Source: Streptomyces sp. TP-A0874 (lineage in GTDB: Bacteria > Actinomycetota > Actinomycetes > Streptomycetales > Streptomycetaceae). Taken from it: a stretch of 64,000 nt of DNA. Where the stretch lies: contig NZ_BBZK01000003.1 of the NCBI RefSeq assembly GCF_001748085.1, positions 124,001-188,000 on the forward strand, in the 5' to 3' direction. Positions 26,898 through 35,923 of the stretch are shown here, piece by piece; the first letter of the stretch is position 1; each line of letters opens with the position of its first letter. The notes beneath the pieces were generated by a model. That model searched no databases. It was not told where the DNA came from and saw nothing but the letters and a program-made list of their open reading frames with translations. The translations under genes were made by a program, and so were the position numbers.

Positions 26898-28046
26898 TCA
26901 GGAGCGGGCGTCCGGCTCGGTGGCCGCCCGCTCCGGTGGGCGGTCCGGTTCCGCGGTGCGGGTCAGGGCCAGCAGCGCGATGTCGTCCTCCTGCCGGCCC
27001 CCGGTGTACCGCCGCAGATCGGCGACGAGGGCGCTCAGCAGCCCGCCCGGGCCCGGCGGAGCGGGGCGCGACAGCACGGGGGCGGGATCGTAGAAGGCGC
27101 CGCGCGGGTCGCGGGCCTCGGTGAGGCCGTCGGTGAAGAGCAGCAGGGTGGCGCCGGCCGGCAGGTCGAACCGGTCGACGGGGATCTCGGGGGCGTTCGG
27201 CACGGAAAGGTCGGCCAGGCCGAGCGGCAGCGACGGCGACCCCGGCTCCAGGCACCGCACCCGGCCGCCCTCGACCAGGAGCGGCGGAGGATGCCCCAGG
27301 TTCGCCATCCGCACCGTGCAGCAGTCGGGCGGGATCTCGGCGATGACGGCCGTGGCGAACGTCTCGGCCCCCCGCGGGCCACCCAGGTCGGCGTTCATCC
27401 GCCGCATCTTCTGCTCCAGCTGGTCCACCACGCGGGGCAGCTCGGGCACCCGGATGGCGGCTTCGAAGAAGGCCCCGAGCAGTCCGTTGACGATTCGCAC
27501 GGCCCCCACCCCGTGGCCGCGGACGTCCGCCAGCATCAGCCGGGCGCCGTACGGACCCTCCTGGACGGCGTAGAGGTCCCCGCCGATGGCGGCCTCCCTC
27601 TCGGCGGCCTGGTACCGGGCAGCCACGAGCAGCGGCCCGATGTGGTCGGGCGGAGTCGGGAGGACGGCCCGCTGGACGGTCTCCGCGACCTCGCGGGCGG
27701 TCTTCAGCTGCCGCCGGTCGTGCGCGATGATCCGGTTGATCCCGGCGGCCAGGGCGGTCAGGAGGATCATGCTGGTCAGCGCGACGTTGTGGGTGATGTC
27801 GTACGGGCCGCCGTAGACGGTGACCAGGAGCAGCCCGGCGAGCATCACGGCCGCCCCGGTGGCGATGGTGCCGGCCAGGGAGAGCAGCGGGGCGGCGACC
27901 ACCGGGGCGGCCGCGAGCAGGGGGAACACGCTGACGCTGTTCGACGAGGCGACCGCGATGAGGATCGCGCAGCAGATAACCCCCGGGGGCAGCAGTCGGC
28001 GCCACCTCGCCGAGGAGCTGTGCCCAGACTCACTGTCGCGCTTCAT
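26898..28046 (-). CDS. Membrane-anchored PP2C-type SpoIIE phosphatase
   Basis: 382 residues. The N-terminal third has hydrophobic helices (VICCAILIAVASS, LLAAAPVVAAPLLSLAG, VMLAGLLLVTVYG, NVALTSMILLTALAAGI). The rest is a SpoIIE/RsbU phosphatase: GGDLYAV and ADVRGHGVGA give metal-binding Asp residues, then MANLGHPPPLL, LLFTDGLTE and RQEDDIALLAL. Such proteins dephosphorylate anti-anti-sigma factors in partner-switching circuits. The ATG at 28046 follows AGAGGGACGG. No kinase or STAS-domain partner lies beside it, so its circuit is elsewhere. Confidence 0.87.
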   Translation of the reverse strand: MKRDSESGHSSSARWRRLLPPGVICCAILIAVASSNSVSVFPLLAAAPVVAAPLLSLAGTIATGAAVMLAGLLLVTVYGGPYDITHNVALTSMILLTALAAGINRIIAHDRRQLKTAREVAETVQRAVLPTPPDHIGPLLVAARYQAAEREAAIGGDLYAVQEGPYGARLMLADVRGHGVGAVRIVNGLLGAFFEAAIRVPELPRVVDQLEQKMRRMNADLGGPRGAETFATAVIAEIPPDCCTVRMANLGHPPPLLVEGGRVRCLEPGSPSLPLGLADLSVPNAPEIPVDRFDLPAGATLLLFTDGLTEARDPRGAFYDPAPVLSRPAPPGPGGLLSALVADLRRYTGGRQEDDIALLALTRTAEPDRPPERAATEPDARS

Positions 28047-28281
28047 CCGTCCCTCTGGAGATGTACGGGAGCTGGATCCCAGTCTCGTCCGCCTCCTCGG
28101 CGACGGCGACCGCACAGCCTGCCGCCGGGGGCGCGCCGATCCGTCGAGGGACAGCGGGTGCCCGGGCGCGGTCACCGCCGTACGCACGACAGAGGGGGGA
28201 CGGCTGCCCACCACGGTGGTCCGCCACATGCGAAAGGGCGCCCTCGGATACCGAGAACGCCCAGGTCAGCCACTTGATCGC

Positions 28282-28358
28282 TGGTGCGCCGCCAGGGACT
28301 CGAACCCCGGACCCGCTGATTAAGAGTCAGCTGCTCTAACCAACTGAGCTAGCGGCGC
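28282..28358 (-). tRNA. tRNA-Lys (anticodon CUU), CCA encoded
   Basis: On the minus strand the 7-bp acceptor stem GCGCCGC/GCGGCGC, D-arm (TAGCTCAGTTGGTTAGAGC), anticodon loop CUCUUAA with CUU at 34-36, and T-loop TTCGAGT all fold correctly. The mature body is 28285-28358 (74 bases) and the CCA tail is encoded at 28282-28284. An identical body occurs at 45974. Confidence 0.96.
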
Positions 28359-28453
28359 CTACTGACCAGGAAATCATACCCGCTCCCCGAGGGTGCTTCC
28401 GACCACGACCGCAGGTCTTCCGGGGCCCCGGCCCCGGCGCTGGGCCCCGGCCC

Positions 28454-29212
28454 TCAGATGGCCAGGGAGAGCAGCAGCGGCGTCGCTCTCCGGTTGAGGG
28501 TGTCGGCGGCCTGCCGCAGCCGGTGGGCGTGTCGGACGGGCAGTGACAGGGCTATGCTCCCGACGGACTTCCCGGCCGTGATGGGCACCGCGGCGCAGAC
28601 CGTGCCGACCGCGTACTCCTGCAGGTCGAGGACCGGCACCGTGGGCGGCTGGTTCTCCAGTTTGCTCAGCAGCACCTTCTCGTCCGTGATCGTCCGGGAG
28701 GTGAACCGGGCGGTCCGGTGCCGGGCCAGATGGTCCCGGCGCGCGTCGTGGTCCAACTGGCTGAGCAGGCACTTTCCCGCGGCGCTGGCGTGTGCGGCGT
28801 AACGGAAGTCCACCCACTCGTTGACCTTCGGGGCGCTGGGCCCGTCCGCGTACTGGGTGATCCTGAACTCGCCGTCGACGTAGTGGCTGATGTAGACCGC
28901 CGCTCCCACCGTGTCGCGCAGCTCCCGGAGGGTCTTCTGGAGTTTGTCCTTCAGCGCCCGCCGGTGGTTCGCGCCGGAGCCGAGGAGCAGCAGGGTCTCG
29001 CCCACCACGTAGCCGTCATCGGCGGTCCGGGCGATGTACCCCTCGCGGCTGAGCATCGGCAGGATCCGGGCGAGCTGCTCCTCCGGCAGGCCGGTCTCCT
29101 GGGCGATCCGCTCCGCCCGGACCCCGTCGCCGTGCCGGGCCACCGTTTCCAGTACGCGGAGCGCCCGCTGCACGGAGCGGGACGGCGCGATCGGCTCCGG
29201 GTTCTGCGCCAC
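28454..29212 (-). CDS. IclR-family regulator of the neighbouring transport/catabolic locus
   Basis: 252 residues. A winged HTH (about 10-70: SRSVQRALRVLETVARHGDGVRAERIAQETGLP split over this span) precedes an IclR ligand domain with SAAGKCLLSQL. The start is a GTG with AAGGGGG just upstream; longer frames run into Arg/Pro-rich non-coding sequence. It lies immediately downstream of the leftward importer operon and is a natural candidate for its local regulator. Confidence 0.87.
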   Translation of the reverse strand: MAQNPEPIAPSRSVQRALRVLETVARHGDGVRAERIAQETGLPEEQLARILPMLSREGYIARTADDGYVVGETLLLLGSGANHRRALKDKLQKTLRELRDTVGAAVYISHYVDGEFRITQYADGPSAPKVNEWVDFRYAAHASAAGKCLLSQLDHDARRDHLARHRTARFTSRTITDEKVLLSKLENQPPTVPVLDLQEYAVGTVCAAVPITAGKSVGSIALSLPVRHAHRLRQAADTLNRRATPLLLSLAI

Positions 29213-29365
29213 GGTTGTCCCCCTTGCAGGTATGACCGTTTGCGTGGTTCGCCACGCTCGCGCGTGGCGGGCGCTCCGGTGGGCCCGACGCGCGCTCGGG
29301 GCTCGGCTGGAAGTCCACGATAACGGCCAAGGGCCCTTTGGTGAGAGAGAGTTGAACAGAACAGC

Positions 29366-29398
29366 TGCGCGCCCCGGTCGGCTCGACCGGGGCGCGCA
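29366..29398. terminator. Terminator of the importer operon
   Basis: A perfect 15-bp stem (TGCGCGCCCCGGTCG and complement) with a GCT loop sits about 85 bases beyond the stop of the ATP-binding subunit and before the IclR promoter region. Confidence 0.78.
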
Positions 29399-29481
29399 GG
29401 ATTGGCATATGCCGGAATCCGCCTCGCCGGCACCGGGGGGTCCGGCGCTCGGCGCCCACCGGAGGGCGCAGTGGGCGGCGC

Positions 29482-30300
29482 TCAGAGGACGGCGCTGAGG
29501 AACTCGCGGGTCCGCTGGTGCTCGGGGTCGGTGAAGATCTTCTCCGGCGGCCCGGACTCGATGACCCGGCCGGCGTCGAACATCAGCACGTCGTCGGAGA
29601 TGTCCCGGGCGAAATTCATCTCGTGGGTCACACACAGCATGGTGATGTCGGTGGTGTGGGCGATGTCCCGGAGGACGTCCAGCACCCCGGCGACCAGCTC
29701 CGGGTCGAGCGCGGAGGTCACCTCGTCCAGGAGCAGCACCTGCGGGCGCATCGCCAGCGCCCTGGCGATCGCCACCCGCTGCTGCTGGCCGCCGGAGAGC
29801 TGCGTCGGGTAGGCGTCGCAGCGGTCGCCGAGGTCCACCAGCTCCAGCAGCTCCCGGGCGCGCTCCTCCGCCTCGTCCTTGCTCAGGCCGAGGACGTGCA
29901 CCGGCGCCTCGGTGATGTTGCGCAGCACGTTCATGTTGGGGAAGAGGTTGAACTGCTGGAAGACCATCCCGATCTTCTTGCGCACCTCGCGGGTGTGCCG
30001 CTCGCCGGCCGGGCTGAGCTTGCCGCCCTTCTCCTCGTGGGTGAGGTACTGGCCGTCCACCCGGATGGTTCCCTCGTCGGGCTTGAGGAGGGTCATCAGC
30101 AGCCGCAGGATGGTGGTCTTCCCCGATCCGGACGGGCCGATGAGGGTGACGTGCTTCCCGGAGGAGACGGTGAAGTCCAGGTTGTCCAGGACGACGTTGC
30201 TGCCGAAGCGCTTGGTCACGCCGTCGAACCGGATCAGCTCGCTGCCGTCGACGGTCGGGTTGCTGTGCTCGGTCGATGGGGTGTTGCTGTCAGCGGACAA
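29482..30300 (-). CDS. ehuA: ABC importer ATP-binding subunit, EhuA-like
   Basis: 272 residues. Walker A GPSGSGKTT, Q-loop FQQFNLFP, signature LSGGQQQR, Walker B VLLLDEVTSALDP and switch His in CVTHEM are all intact. It carries the insertion with KLSPAGERHTREVRKKIG seen in EhuA-type polar amino-acid / ectoine importers. The start overlaps the end of the permease gene by 11 bases. It energises uptake together with the two permeases and the lipoprotein upstream. Substrate is inferred from family resemblance only: ectoine/hydroxyectoine or a related small zwitterion or amide. Confidence 0.85.
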   Translation of the reverse strand: MSADSNTPSTEHSNPTVDGSELIRFDGVTKRFGSNVVLDNLDFTVSSGKHVTLIGPSGSGKTTILRLLMTLLKPDEGTIRVDGQYLTHEEKGGKLSPAGERHTREVRKKIGMVFQQFNLFPNMNVLRNITEAPVHVLGLSKDEAEERARELLELVDLGDRCDAYPTQLSGGQQQRVAIARALAMRPQVLLLDEVTSALDPELVAGVLDVLRDIAHTTDITMLCVTHEMNFARDISDDVLMFDAGRVIESGPPEKIFTDPEHQRTREFLSAVL

Positions 30301-30940
30301 GACGACGCTCCAGGGCTCGCATGAGGAGGGAAGCCGGGTAGGCGATGAGGATGAAGGCGATGCCGACCACCGTGATGGGCTCGGTCATCACGAAGGTCTG
30401 GGAGCCGAACTGCCGGGCTTCGCCCAACATCTCCAGAACACCGATGGTGGCGATCATCGGGGAGTCCTTCAGCATCGCGATGACGTAGTTGCCGAGCGCC
30501 GGGACCACCCGCCGGATCGCCTGCGGCAGGATCACCGCGCTCCAGGTGCGGACCCGCGGCAGGCTGAGGGCGGTGGCCGCCTCCCACTGGCCCCGCGGCA
30601 CGCCGTCGATACCGGCGCGGTAGACCTCCGCGGTGTACGTCGAGTAGTGCAGCCCGAGACCGATCACGCCCGTGGTCAACGGGGAGAACGTGAGGTTCCA
30701 CTCCGGCAGCACATAGAACAGGAAGAAGAGCTGGACCAGCAGCGGGGTGTTGCGCACGAACTCGGTGAAGGCGGTCACCGGCCAGCGCACCACCTTCAGC
30801 TCGGAGCGCTGGGCCAGCGCCCAGACCAGGCCGAGCGAGAAGGCGACCAGCGAGCCGAGCAGCAGGGCCTCCAGCGTGACCAGCACGCCGTCCCAGAACC
30901 GCGGCATGAAATCGCCGACGGCGGACCAATCCCAGTTCAT
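30290..30940 (-). CDS. ehuD: ABC importer permease, EhuD-like
   Basis: 216 residues beginning MNWDWSAVGDFMPRFWDG, an opening I associate with EhuD proteins. There are about five membrane helices and the EAA-type cytoplasmic loop QWEAATALSLPRVRTWSAVILPQA that contacts the ATPase. The ATG overlaps the preceding stop. It pairs with the other permease as a heterodimer. Confidence 0.83.
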   Translation of the reverse strand: MNWDWSAVGDFMPRFWDGVLVTLEALLLGSLVAFSLGLVWALAQRSELKVVRWPVTAFTEFVRNTPLLVQLFFLFYVLPEWNLTFSPLTTGVIGLGLHYSTYTAEVYRAGIDGVPRGQWEAATALSLPRVRTWSAVILPQAIRRVVPALGNYVIAMLKDSPMIATIGVLEMLGEARQFGSQTFVMTEPITVVGIAFILIAYPASLLMRALERRLVR

Positions 30941-31686
30941 CAGTTACCTCCAGAGCGGGAGAAGTCGCCCGACGTCTCGGTCTGCTGCCGGAGGCTGAGC
31001 TTCTGCAACGGGCCCTCGCCCCTCGCCGGTGCCTGCCCGATCCCGGCCTTGGCGTGCCGCTCCACGACACGCATGCCACGGGTCAGGGCGAAGGCGAGGA
31101 CGAAGTACATCAGCAGGATGATCGTGTAGACCGGCGCGCTCTGCCCGGTCGCGTTGCGGACCAGCGAGGCGCCGAAGGCGATGTCCCCGACACCCATGAT
31201 CGAAACCAGTGCGGTGCCCTTGAGCAACTCGATCAGCAGGTTGTTGAAGGGCGGGACCATTTCCGGCCAGGCCTGCGGCAGAACGATCTTCCGTAGCTGC
31301 TGGAACGGGGTGAAGCTGAGCGCGATGCCCGCTTCCCGCTGTGCCGGAGCCACCGCCGCGACGGCGCCGCGGACGATCTCCGAACCGTAGGCGCCGTAGG
31401 ACAGGCCCAGCGCCAGCACCGCGGCCCAGGTCGGCACCAACTGCCAGCCGAAGGCGACCGGAAGGACGAAGAACAGCCAGAACATCAGGACCAGCGCGGA
31501 GGTTCCGCGGAAGATCTCCATGTAGAGGCCGGAGAGGAAGCGCACGACCTTCAGACGGTGGGTGCGGGCGATGCCCACGCTGAACGCCACGAAGGCCCCG
31601 AGCGCGGCGCTGTAGACGGTGAGCTGGACGGTGACCCAGAGCCCCTGGAACAGGAGCCCCCACAGGCCTGCTGTGATCTCACTCAT
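30940..31686 (-). CDS. ehuC: ABC importer permease, EhuC-like
   Basis: 248 residues, His/Glu/Gln-type amino-acid permease with FRGTSALVLMFWLFFVLP and the loop QREAGIALSFTPFQQLRKIVLPQA. The ATG at 31686 forms an ATGA overlap with the binding-protein stop; a GTG nine bases earlier is less likely. The C-terminal 40 residues are hydrophilic and extend beyond the usual end. It overlaps the start of the next permease. Confidence 0.82.
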   Translation of the reverse strand: MSEITAGLWGLLFQGLWVTVQLTVYSAALGAFVAFSVGIARTHRLKVVRFLSGLYMEIFRGTSALVLMFWLFFVLPVAFGWQLVPTWAAVLALGLSYGAYGSEIVRGAVAAVAPAQREAGIALSFTPFQQLRKIVLPQAWPEMVPPFNNLLIELLKGTALVSIMGVGDIAFGASLVRNATGQSAPVYTIILLMYFVLAFALTRGMRVVERHAKAGIGQAPARGEGPLQKLSLRQQTETSGDFSRSGGN

Positions 31687-32561
31687 GGCCTGCACTTCTC
31701 CTCTGCGGTGATCTCCGTCATCTGCTCCTCGCCGAAGCCGAAGGGACGCATGATGCGGAGCAGCTCGCCGCTCTTCTTCATCTTGTGCAGCTCACGGTTG
31801 AAGGCGTCCCGCAGGTTGGTCTCCGCCGGCCGGAACGCGAACCCGCCGACGTCGATGACGGGCTCGCCGTCCACCAGCGGGGTGACCTCGGGGGTGGCCT
31901 CGACCTTGCGGCTCTTGGACTGCTGCACCACGTTGCGCACGGTGACCGCGGTGCCGACGAAGACGTCCACCCGGCCCTGCTCGACGTTGAGGAGACCGGC
32001 CAGCTGGTCCGGCAGGGTCGTGATGTTCTTGACCCCGGCCTCCTTGGCGTACGCGATCTCGGCGTATCCGACGCCGGTGGCCATCTTGGCCCCGCTCTCC
32101 GCGATGTCCTTGTACGTCCGCAGGTTCAGCGGATTCCCCTTGGGCACGATGAAGGCATCGAGCATCTGGTACTCGGGGTCGGCGAAGATGACCTGCTGGC
32201 AACGCTCGGGATTGATGTACATCCCGGCGGCGACCACGTCGAACTGCTGGGAGTTCAGCCCGGAGATCAGCGAGCTGAACTCGGTGGGGAAAGGCTGGAG
32301 GTTGGGAACGCCCAGCCGTTCGAAGATGCGCTTGGCGATCGTGGGCGCCGATCCGGTCATCTTGCCGTCCCGGCCGATGTAGCTGTACGGCTGCTCGCCG
32401 GCGAGCCCGAGCCGTACCGTGCGCTGCGCCCGCAGGCGCTCCAGTAGATCTCCCCCGCTTCCCGTCTCCGCGGTGGACACCCGGCTACAGCCGACGGCGC
32501 CCATCGCACCAAGAGCCGCCGCACCCGCGAGCAGCGAGCGGCGGCGCACCCCTCTTCCCAT
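31683..32561 (-). CDS. ehuB: Substrate-binding lipoprotein of the ABC importer, EhuB-like
   Basis: 292 residues. The signal is Tat-like (RRRSLLAGAAALGAMGAVGC) with a lipobox Cys, so the protein is expected on the outer face of the membrane. The mature part is a family-3 solute-binding protein with PYSYIGRDGKMTGSAP, FDVVAAGMYINPERC and GRVDVFVGTAVT, matching EhuB-type proteins. It is the first gene of a leftward operon ehuB-C-D-A and is divergent from the DUF3830 gene. The ligand is not proven. Confidence 0.83.
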   Translation of the reverse strand: MGRGVRRRSLLAGAAALGAMGAVGCSRVSTAETGSGGDLLERLRAQRTVRLGLAGEQPYSYIGRDGKMTGSAPTIAKRIFERLGVPNLQPFPTEFSSLISGLNSQQFDVVAAGMYINPERCQQVIFADPEYQMLDAFIVPKGNPLNLRTYKDIAESGAKMATGVGYAEIAYAKEAGVKNITTLPDQLAGLLNVEQGRVDVFVGTAVTVRNVVQQSKSRKVEATPEVTPLVDGEPVIDVGGFAFRPAETNLRDAFNRELHKMKKSGELLRIMRPFGFGEEQMTEITAEEKCRP

Positions 32562-32628
32562 GTCGTCGTTCCCCTGTGGTGGAGCCATGGGCGCGCGGCT
32601 ACCCGCCCGAGCCACAGGTATGCCGATC

Positions 32629-32696
32629 GTTTCCGGCCCTTGACGAGAGTGTTGCCCTATTGACCGCTACGTCACTATTGACCTGTGTACGGAAAC
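32629..32696. promoter_or_regulatory. Divergent control region between ehuB and the DUF3830 gene
   Basis: Contains GTTTCCG (32629-32635) facing its complement CGGAAAC (32690-32696), and the 9-base direct repeat CTATTGACC at 32657-32665 and 32675-32683 (18-base period). CGGAAAC recurs at 35806-35812 before the racemase-like gene. These are candidate sites for the IclR protein and RNA polymerase. Confidence 0.4.
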
Positions 32697-32716
32697 AGCG
32701 AACAGGAGAGGTGAAC

Positions 32717-33232
32717 ATGGCCGACCAGTCACCACCGGAGCGCTTCATCCGGGTCTCGCTCGACAAGCGGGGTGTGAGCTGCACCGCGAAACTGCTCTTC
32801 GAGCGTGCGCCGATCACCTGCGAAGCCGTGTGGAACGCGCTTCCGCTGGGCGGTGATGTCTACCACGCCAAGTACGCGCGCAACGAGATCTACACCCTGG
32901 TGTCTCCGTTCGCGCCCGAGGAGCCGCCGCTGGAGAACCCCACGATCACTCCGATTCCGGGAGATCTCTGCTATTTCACCTTCTCCGACACCCAACTCGG
33001 CACCGCCTCCTACGGTTACGAGTCGGACGCCGCCCACCAGGGCCGGAACACCGTCGTCGATCTGGCACTCTTCTACGAGCGGAACAACCTGCTGATCAAC
33101 GGCGACGCCGGTTGGGTCCCGGGGATCGTCTGGGGCACCGTCGTCGACGGCCTCGACCGGATGGCCGAGGCCTGTCAGGACCTCTGGCGGGCCGGAGCGC
33201 TGGGGGAGAGCCTCAACTTCCGGCGGGAGTGA
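32717..33232 (+). CDS. DUF3830-family protein
   Basis: 171 residues, cytoplasmic, no signal or membrane segment. The pattern FERAPITCEAVWNALP, then PGDLCYF and GYESDAA fits DUF3830, a small cyclophilin-like beta-barrel family usually found beside amino-acid importers and racemase-like enzymes. AGGAGAGG lies at a good distance from the ATG. The 3' end overlaps the convergent amidase gene by 20 bases. The biochemical role is unknown; the context suggests binding or processing of the imported compound. Confidence 0.75.
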   Translation: MADQSPPERFIRVSLDKRGVSCTAKLLFERAPITCEAVWNALPLGGDVYHAKYARNEIYTLVSPFAPEEPPLENPTITPIPGDLCYFTFSDTQLGTASYGYESDAAHQGRNTVVDLALFYERNNLLINGDAGWVPGIVWGTVVDGLDRMAEACQDLWRAGALGESLNFRRE

Positions 33233-34700
33233 CCGGGCGCCGACCCGCCCTGTGCGCGGCGCCCGTCACCAGCGGGGGGCGGGGGACCGAGTCCGCCACC
33301 CCCGCCTCGAAGAGGGCGTGCGCCGCGCGCAGCACCAGCGAGTCCGAGTGGCGGGGTCCGACCAGCTGCACACCGATCGGCAGCCCCGGGCCGTCGGGCC
33401 CGCCGCCCGCCATTCCACAGGGGACGGTCGCCGCGGGCTGCTGGGTCAGGTTGAACGGATAGCTGAACGGCGTCCAGCCGGTCCACCTGGTGTCGCCGGA
33501 ACCGGCGGGCACCTCCACCCCGGCCTCGAAGGCGGTGGACGGCATCGTCGGCGTGACCAGCAGGTCGTAGTCGTCGTGGAAGGCGCCCATCGCCTGGCCC
33601 AGGGCCATCCGGCGGTCCACCGCGGCCAGGTAGTCCAGCGCGCTGTAGGCGGCCCCGAGCTCGCAGATCTCGCGCAGCCCCGGATCGAGCAGCTGCCGCC
33701 GAGCGCCATCCAGGTGCTGGACGACGCGGGCCGCTCCGCTGAACCACAGGGTGTGGAAGGACTCCAGCAGGTCGGTGCCGATCGGCGGATCCGCCTCCAC
33801 CACCTGGGCGCCCAGCCCGGCGAGCAGTCCGGCGGCCCGCCGGACCGCGGCGGCGACCGCCGGATCGACCGCCACCCGCCCGCCGAAGGAGACACTGCAG
33901 GCGATCCGGAGCCCGGCCACCCCGCCGCCGATGCCCTCCCGGAAACCGCCGGCCGGCGGCGCGAGTTGCGACCAGTCCCGGTGGTCGGGTCCGCAGACCA
34001 CGTCCATCATCAGCGCCGCGTCCAGGGCGTCCCGGGTCATCGGGCCCACGTGCGCCAGGGTTCCGAACGGGCTGGCCGGATAGTGCGGCACCCGTCCGTA
34101 GGTGGGCTTCAGGGCGAAGATCCCGCTGAACGAGCCGGGGATGCGCACCGAGCCGCCACCGTCGGTGCCCAGGCTCAGCGGCCCGGCGCCCAGCGCCACC
34201 GCCGCGGCGCTGCCACCGCTCGAACCGCCGGCGGTACGGCTCGGGTCGTAGGGGTTGCCGGTCACCCCGTGCCGAGGGCTGTCGGTGACCCCCTTCCATC
34301 CGAACTCCGGAGTGGTGGTCTTGCCGAGGAAGACCGCCCCGGCCTCCCGCAGCCGGGCCACCGCGGGCGCGTCCTCGTCCCACGGCCCGTCCGCCGAGAC
34401 GGTGAGCGAACCGCGCAGCGTCGGCCCGCCGCGCTGGAGCAGTATGTCCTTCACCGACACCGGCACCCCGTCGACCGGGCCGGCCGGCCGCCCGCGGTGC
34501 CACCGCCGCTCCGACTCCTCGGCCTGGGCCAGCGCCTGGTCGGCGTCGATCCGCACGAAGGCGTTGACGGCCGGATCGATCCGCTCGGTCCGCTCCAGCA
34601 CCGACCGGACCGCCTCGACGGGGGAGAAGCTGCCGGCGGCGTAGCCGGCCAGGAGCTGTGTCGCCGTGAGATCACTGAGCTCGGTCAAGTGGCCCTCCAT
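33213..34700 (-). CDS. Amidase-signature hydrolase
   Basis: 495 residues. The Ser-cis-Ser-Lys triad is visible: Lys near 84 (VSVKDI), the cis Ser in GGSSGGSAAA near 160 and the nucleophile in TDGGGSVRIP near 184. It hydrolyses a carboxamide to acid and ammonia; similar sequences include AtzF/GatA-like enzymes. Start choice is uncertain: ATG 34700 has no ribosome site, TTG 34688 follows GGAGGG and begins with the family's ELSDLTATQLL, and GTG 34733 overlaps the upstream stop. It is probably co-transcribed with the dehydrogenase upstream. Confidence 0.87.
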   Translation of the reverse strand: MEGHLTELSDLTATQLLAGYAAGSFSPVEAVRSVLERTERIDPAVNAFVRIDADQALAQAEESERRWHRGRPAGPVDGVPVSVKDILLQRGGPTLRGSLTVSADGPWDEDAPAVARLREAGAVFLGKTTTPEFGWKGVTDSPRHGVTGNPYDPSRTAGGSSGGSAAAVALGAGPLSLGTDGGGSVRIPGSFSGIFALKPTYGRVPHYPASPFGTLAHVGPMTRDALDAALMMDVVCGPDHRDWSQLAPPAGGFREGIGGGVAGLRIACSVSFGGRVAVDPAVAAAVRRAAGLLAGLGAQVVEADPPIGTDLLESFHTLWFSGAARVVQHLDGARRQLLDPGLREICELGAAYSALDYLAAVDRRMALGQAMGAFHDDYDLLVTPTMPSTAFEAGVEVPAGSGDTRWTGWTPFSYPFNLTQQPAATVPCGMAGGGPDGPGLPIGVQLVGPRHSDSLVLRAAHALFEAGVADSVPRPPLVTGAAHRAGRRPVTPAGS

Positions 34701-34729
34701 CGAAGTCGTCGGGGCGGGTCGGCCCCGGC

Positions 34730-35692
34730 TCACTGCACCGGTACGTATCCGAGCCTCTTGTCGACCACGTTGAGCAGTGGTTCGCCCGCCGCCCACCGGT
34801 CGAAATTGTCCAGGAACTGTTCCTCGAGGTCATCCCTCCAGCCGACCGTGTCCCCGCTCATGTGCGGGGAGACCAGCACTCCGGGCACCTCCCAGAGCGG
34901 GTCGTCCGGGGCGAGCGGCTCCTGCTCGAAGACGTCCAGCGCGGCGCCGGCGAGCGCCCCCCGGCGCAAGGCCTCGACCAGGTCCGCCTCGACCACCAGC
35001 GGACCGCGCCCGATGTTGACGAACCGGGCCGAGGGCCGCATCCGGGCGAAGGCTGCGGCGTCGAACATGCCGCGGTTCTCCTCGGTCAGCGGGGCGGCGC
35101 AGACCACCCAGTCGGCGGTCGGAAGCAGCTTCGGCAGGGCCGCCCCACCGTGCACCCGGCCGAACTCGGCGTCCCCGGTCCGCTCGGTGCGCCCCACGAG
35201 GTCGACCGCCACACCGAGCGCGGCCAGGGTTCTGCCGATCGCCCGGCCGATCGGGCCGGAGCCGACCACCACGGCCCGGGAGCCGCCCAGCCGCATGGTC
35301 TCCCGGTGCAGCCAGCGGCGCTGCCGCTGGAGCGCCCAGCTGCCGGGGAAGTCCTTCGCCATCGCGATCACCAGTCCGGCGACGTATTCGGCGATGGGTT
35401 GGTCGAAGACCCCGCGGGCGTTGGTCAGCACGGTCTCTGAGGAGACCAGCTCGGGGCAGAGCAGCCGGTCCACACCGGCGCTGGCGGTGTGCACCCAGCG
35501 CGGCCGGGGGCCTGCCCCGGGCCACGCGGAGCGGACCGCGTCCGAGGTGAAGTCCCAGACCAGCAGGGCGTCCGCGGTGGGGAGGAGGTCCGGGAGCGAG
35601 GAGTCGTCGGCGTGGCGCACCTCGACCCGGCCCGCGAGTCTGGCGAGGCGCGGAGCGGGGCTGCCGAAGACGAGGAGGGTGCTGTCAGACAT
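34730..35692 (-). CDS. D-isomer specific 2-hydroxyacid dehydrogenase
   Basis: 320 residues. The NAD-binding core has GSGPIGRAIG. The catalytic Arg is in NIGRGPLV, the Glu in LDVFEQEPL and the His in SPHMSG, the full set for D-2-hydroxyacid dehydrogenases. It would interconvert a 2-hydroxy acid and a 2-keto acid. It is first in a leftward pair with the amidase and divergent from the racemase-like genes, so a shared pathway is likely. Confidence 0.88.
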   Translation of the reverse strand: MSDSTLLVFGSPAPRLARLAGRVEVRHADDSSLPDLLPTADALLVWDFTSDAVRSAWPGAGPRPRWVHTASAGVDRLLCPELVSSETVLTNARGVFDQPIAEYVAGLVIAMAKDFPGSWALQRQRRWLHRETMRLGGSRAVVVGSGPIGRAIGRTLAALGVAVDLVGRTERTGDAEFGRVHGGAALPKLLPTADWVVCAAPLTEENRGMFDAAAFARMRPSARFVNIGRGPLVVEADLVEALRRGALAGAALDVFEQEPLAPDDPLWEVPGVLVSPHMSGDTVGWRDDLEEQFLDNFDRWAAGEPLLNVVDKRLGYVPVQ

Positions 35693-35788
35693 GGGCGGGG
35701 CAACCGTTTCGAACGTAGGGTCGCTCGGCTCATACGGCGAGTTTGAGCGCGGTCCGGAGATGAGATCAGCGCGGTCGGAGAGGAAGGA

Positions 35789-35818
35789 TTGACCACGCTA
35801 GGGAGCGGAAACTACCTT
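35789..35818 (+). promoter_or_regulatory. Candidate promoter for the racemase-like gene pair
   Basis: TTGACC (35789-35794), 18-base spacer, TACCTT (35813-35818). The spacer ends with CGGAAAC, the heptamer also found twice before ehuB. The gap 35693-35923 is less GC-rich than its surroundings and looks non-coding. Confidence 0.4.
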
Positions 35819-35923
35819 CGTCAATACGGGTATCTGTCCGGCTATCCGTCCCGGCGTCCCGGCATGTTCCGGCTTGCGTTTCTCCGTGGCCTCGGCCAGC
35901 CCTCCGTTGTATTGGGGCTTGAA

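Noticed and set aside
25294-28005. 903-codon minus-strand frame across MATE and SpoIIE genes
   Set aside because: It is out of frame with both clearly recognisable proteins and is Arg/Gly-rich.
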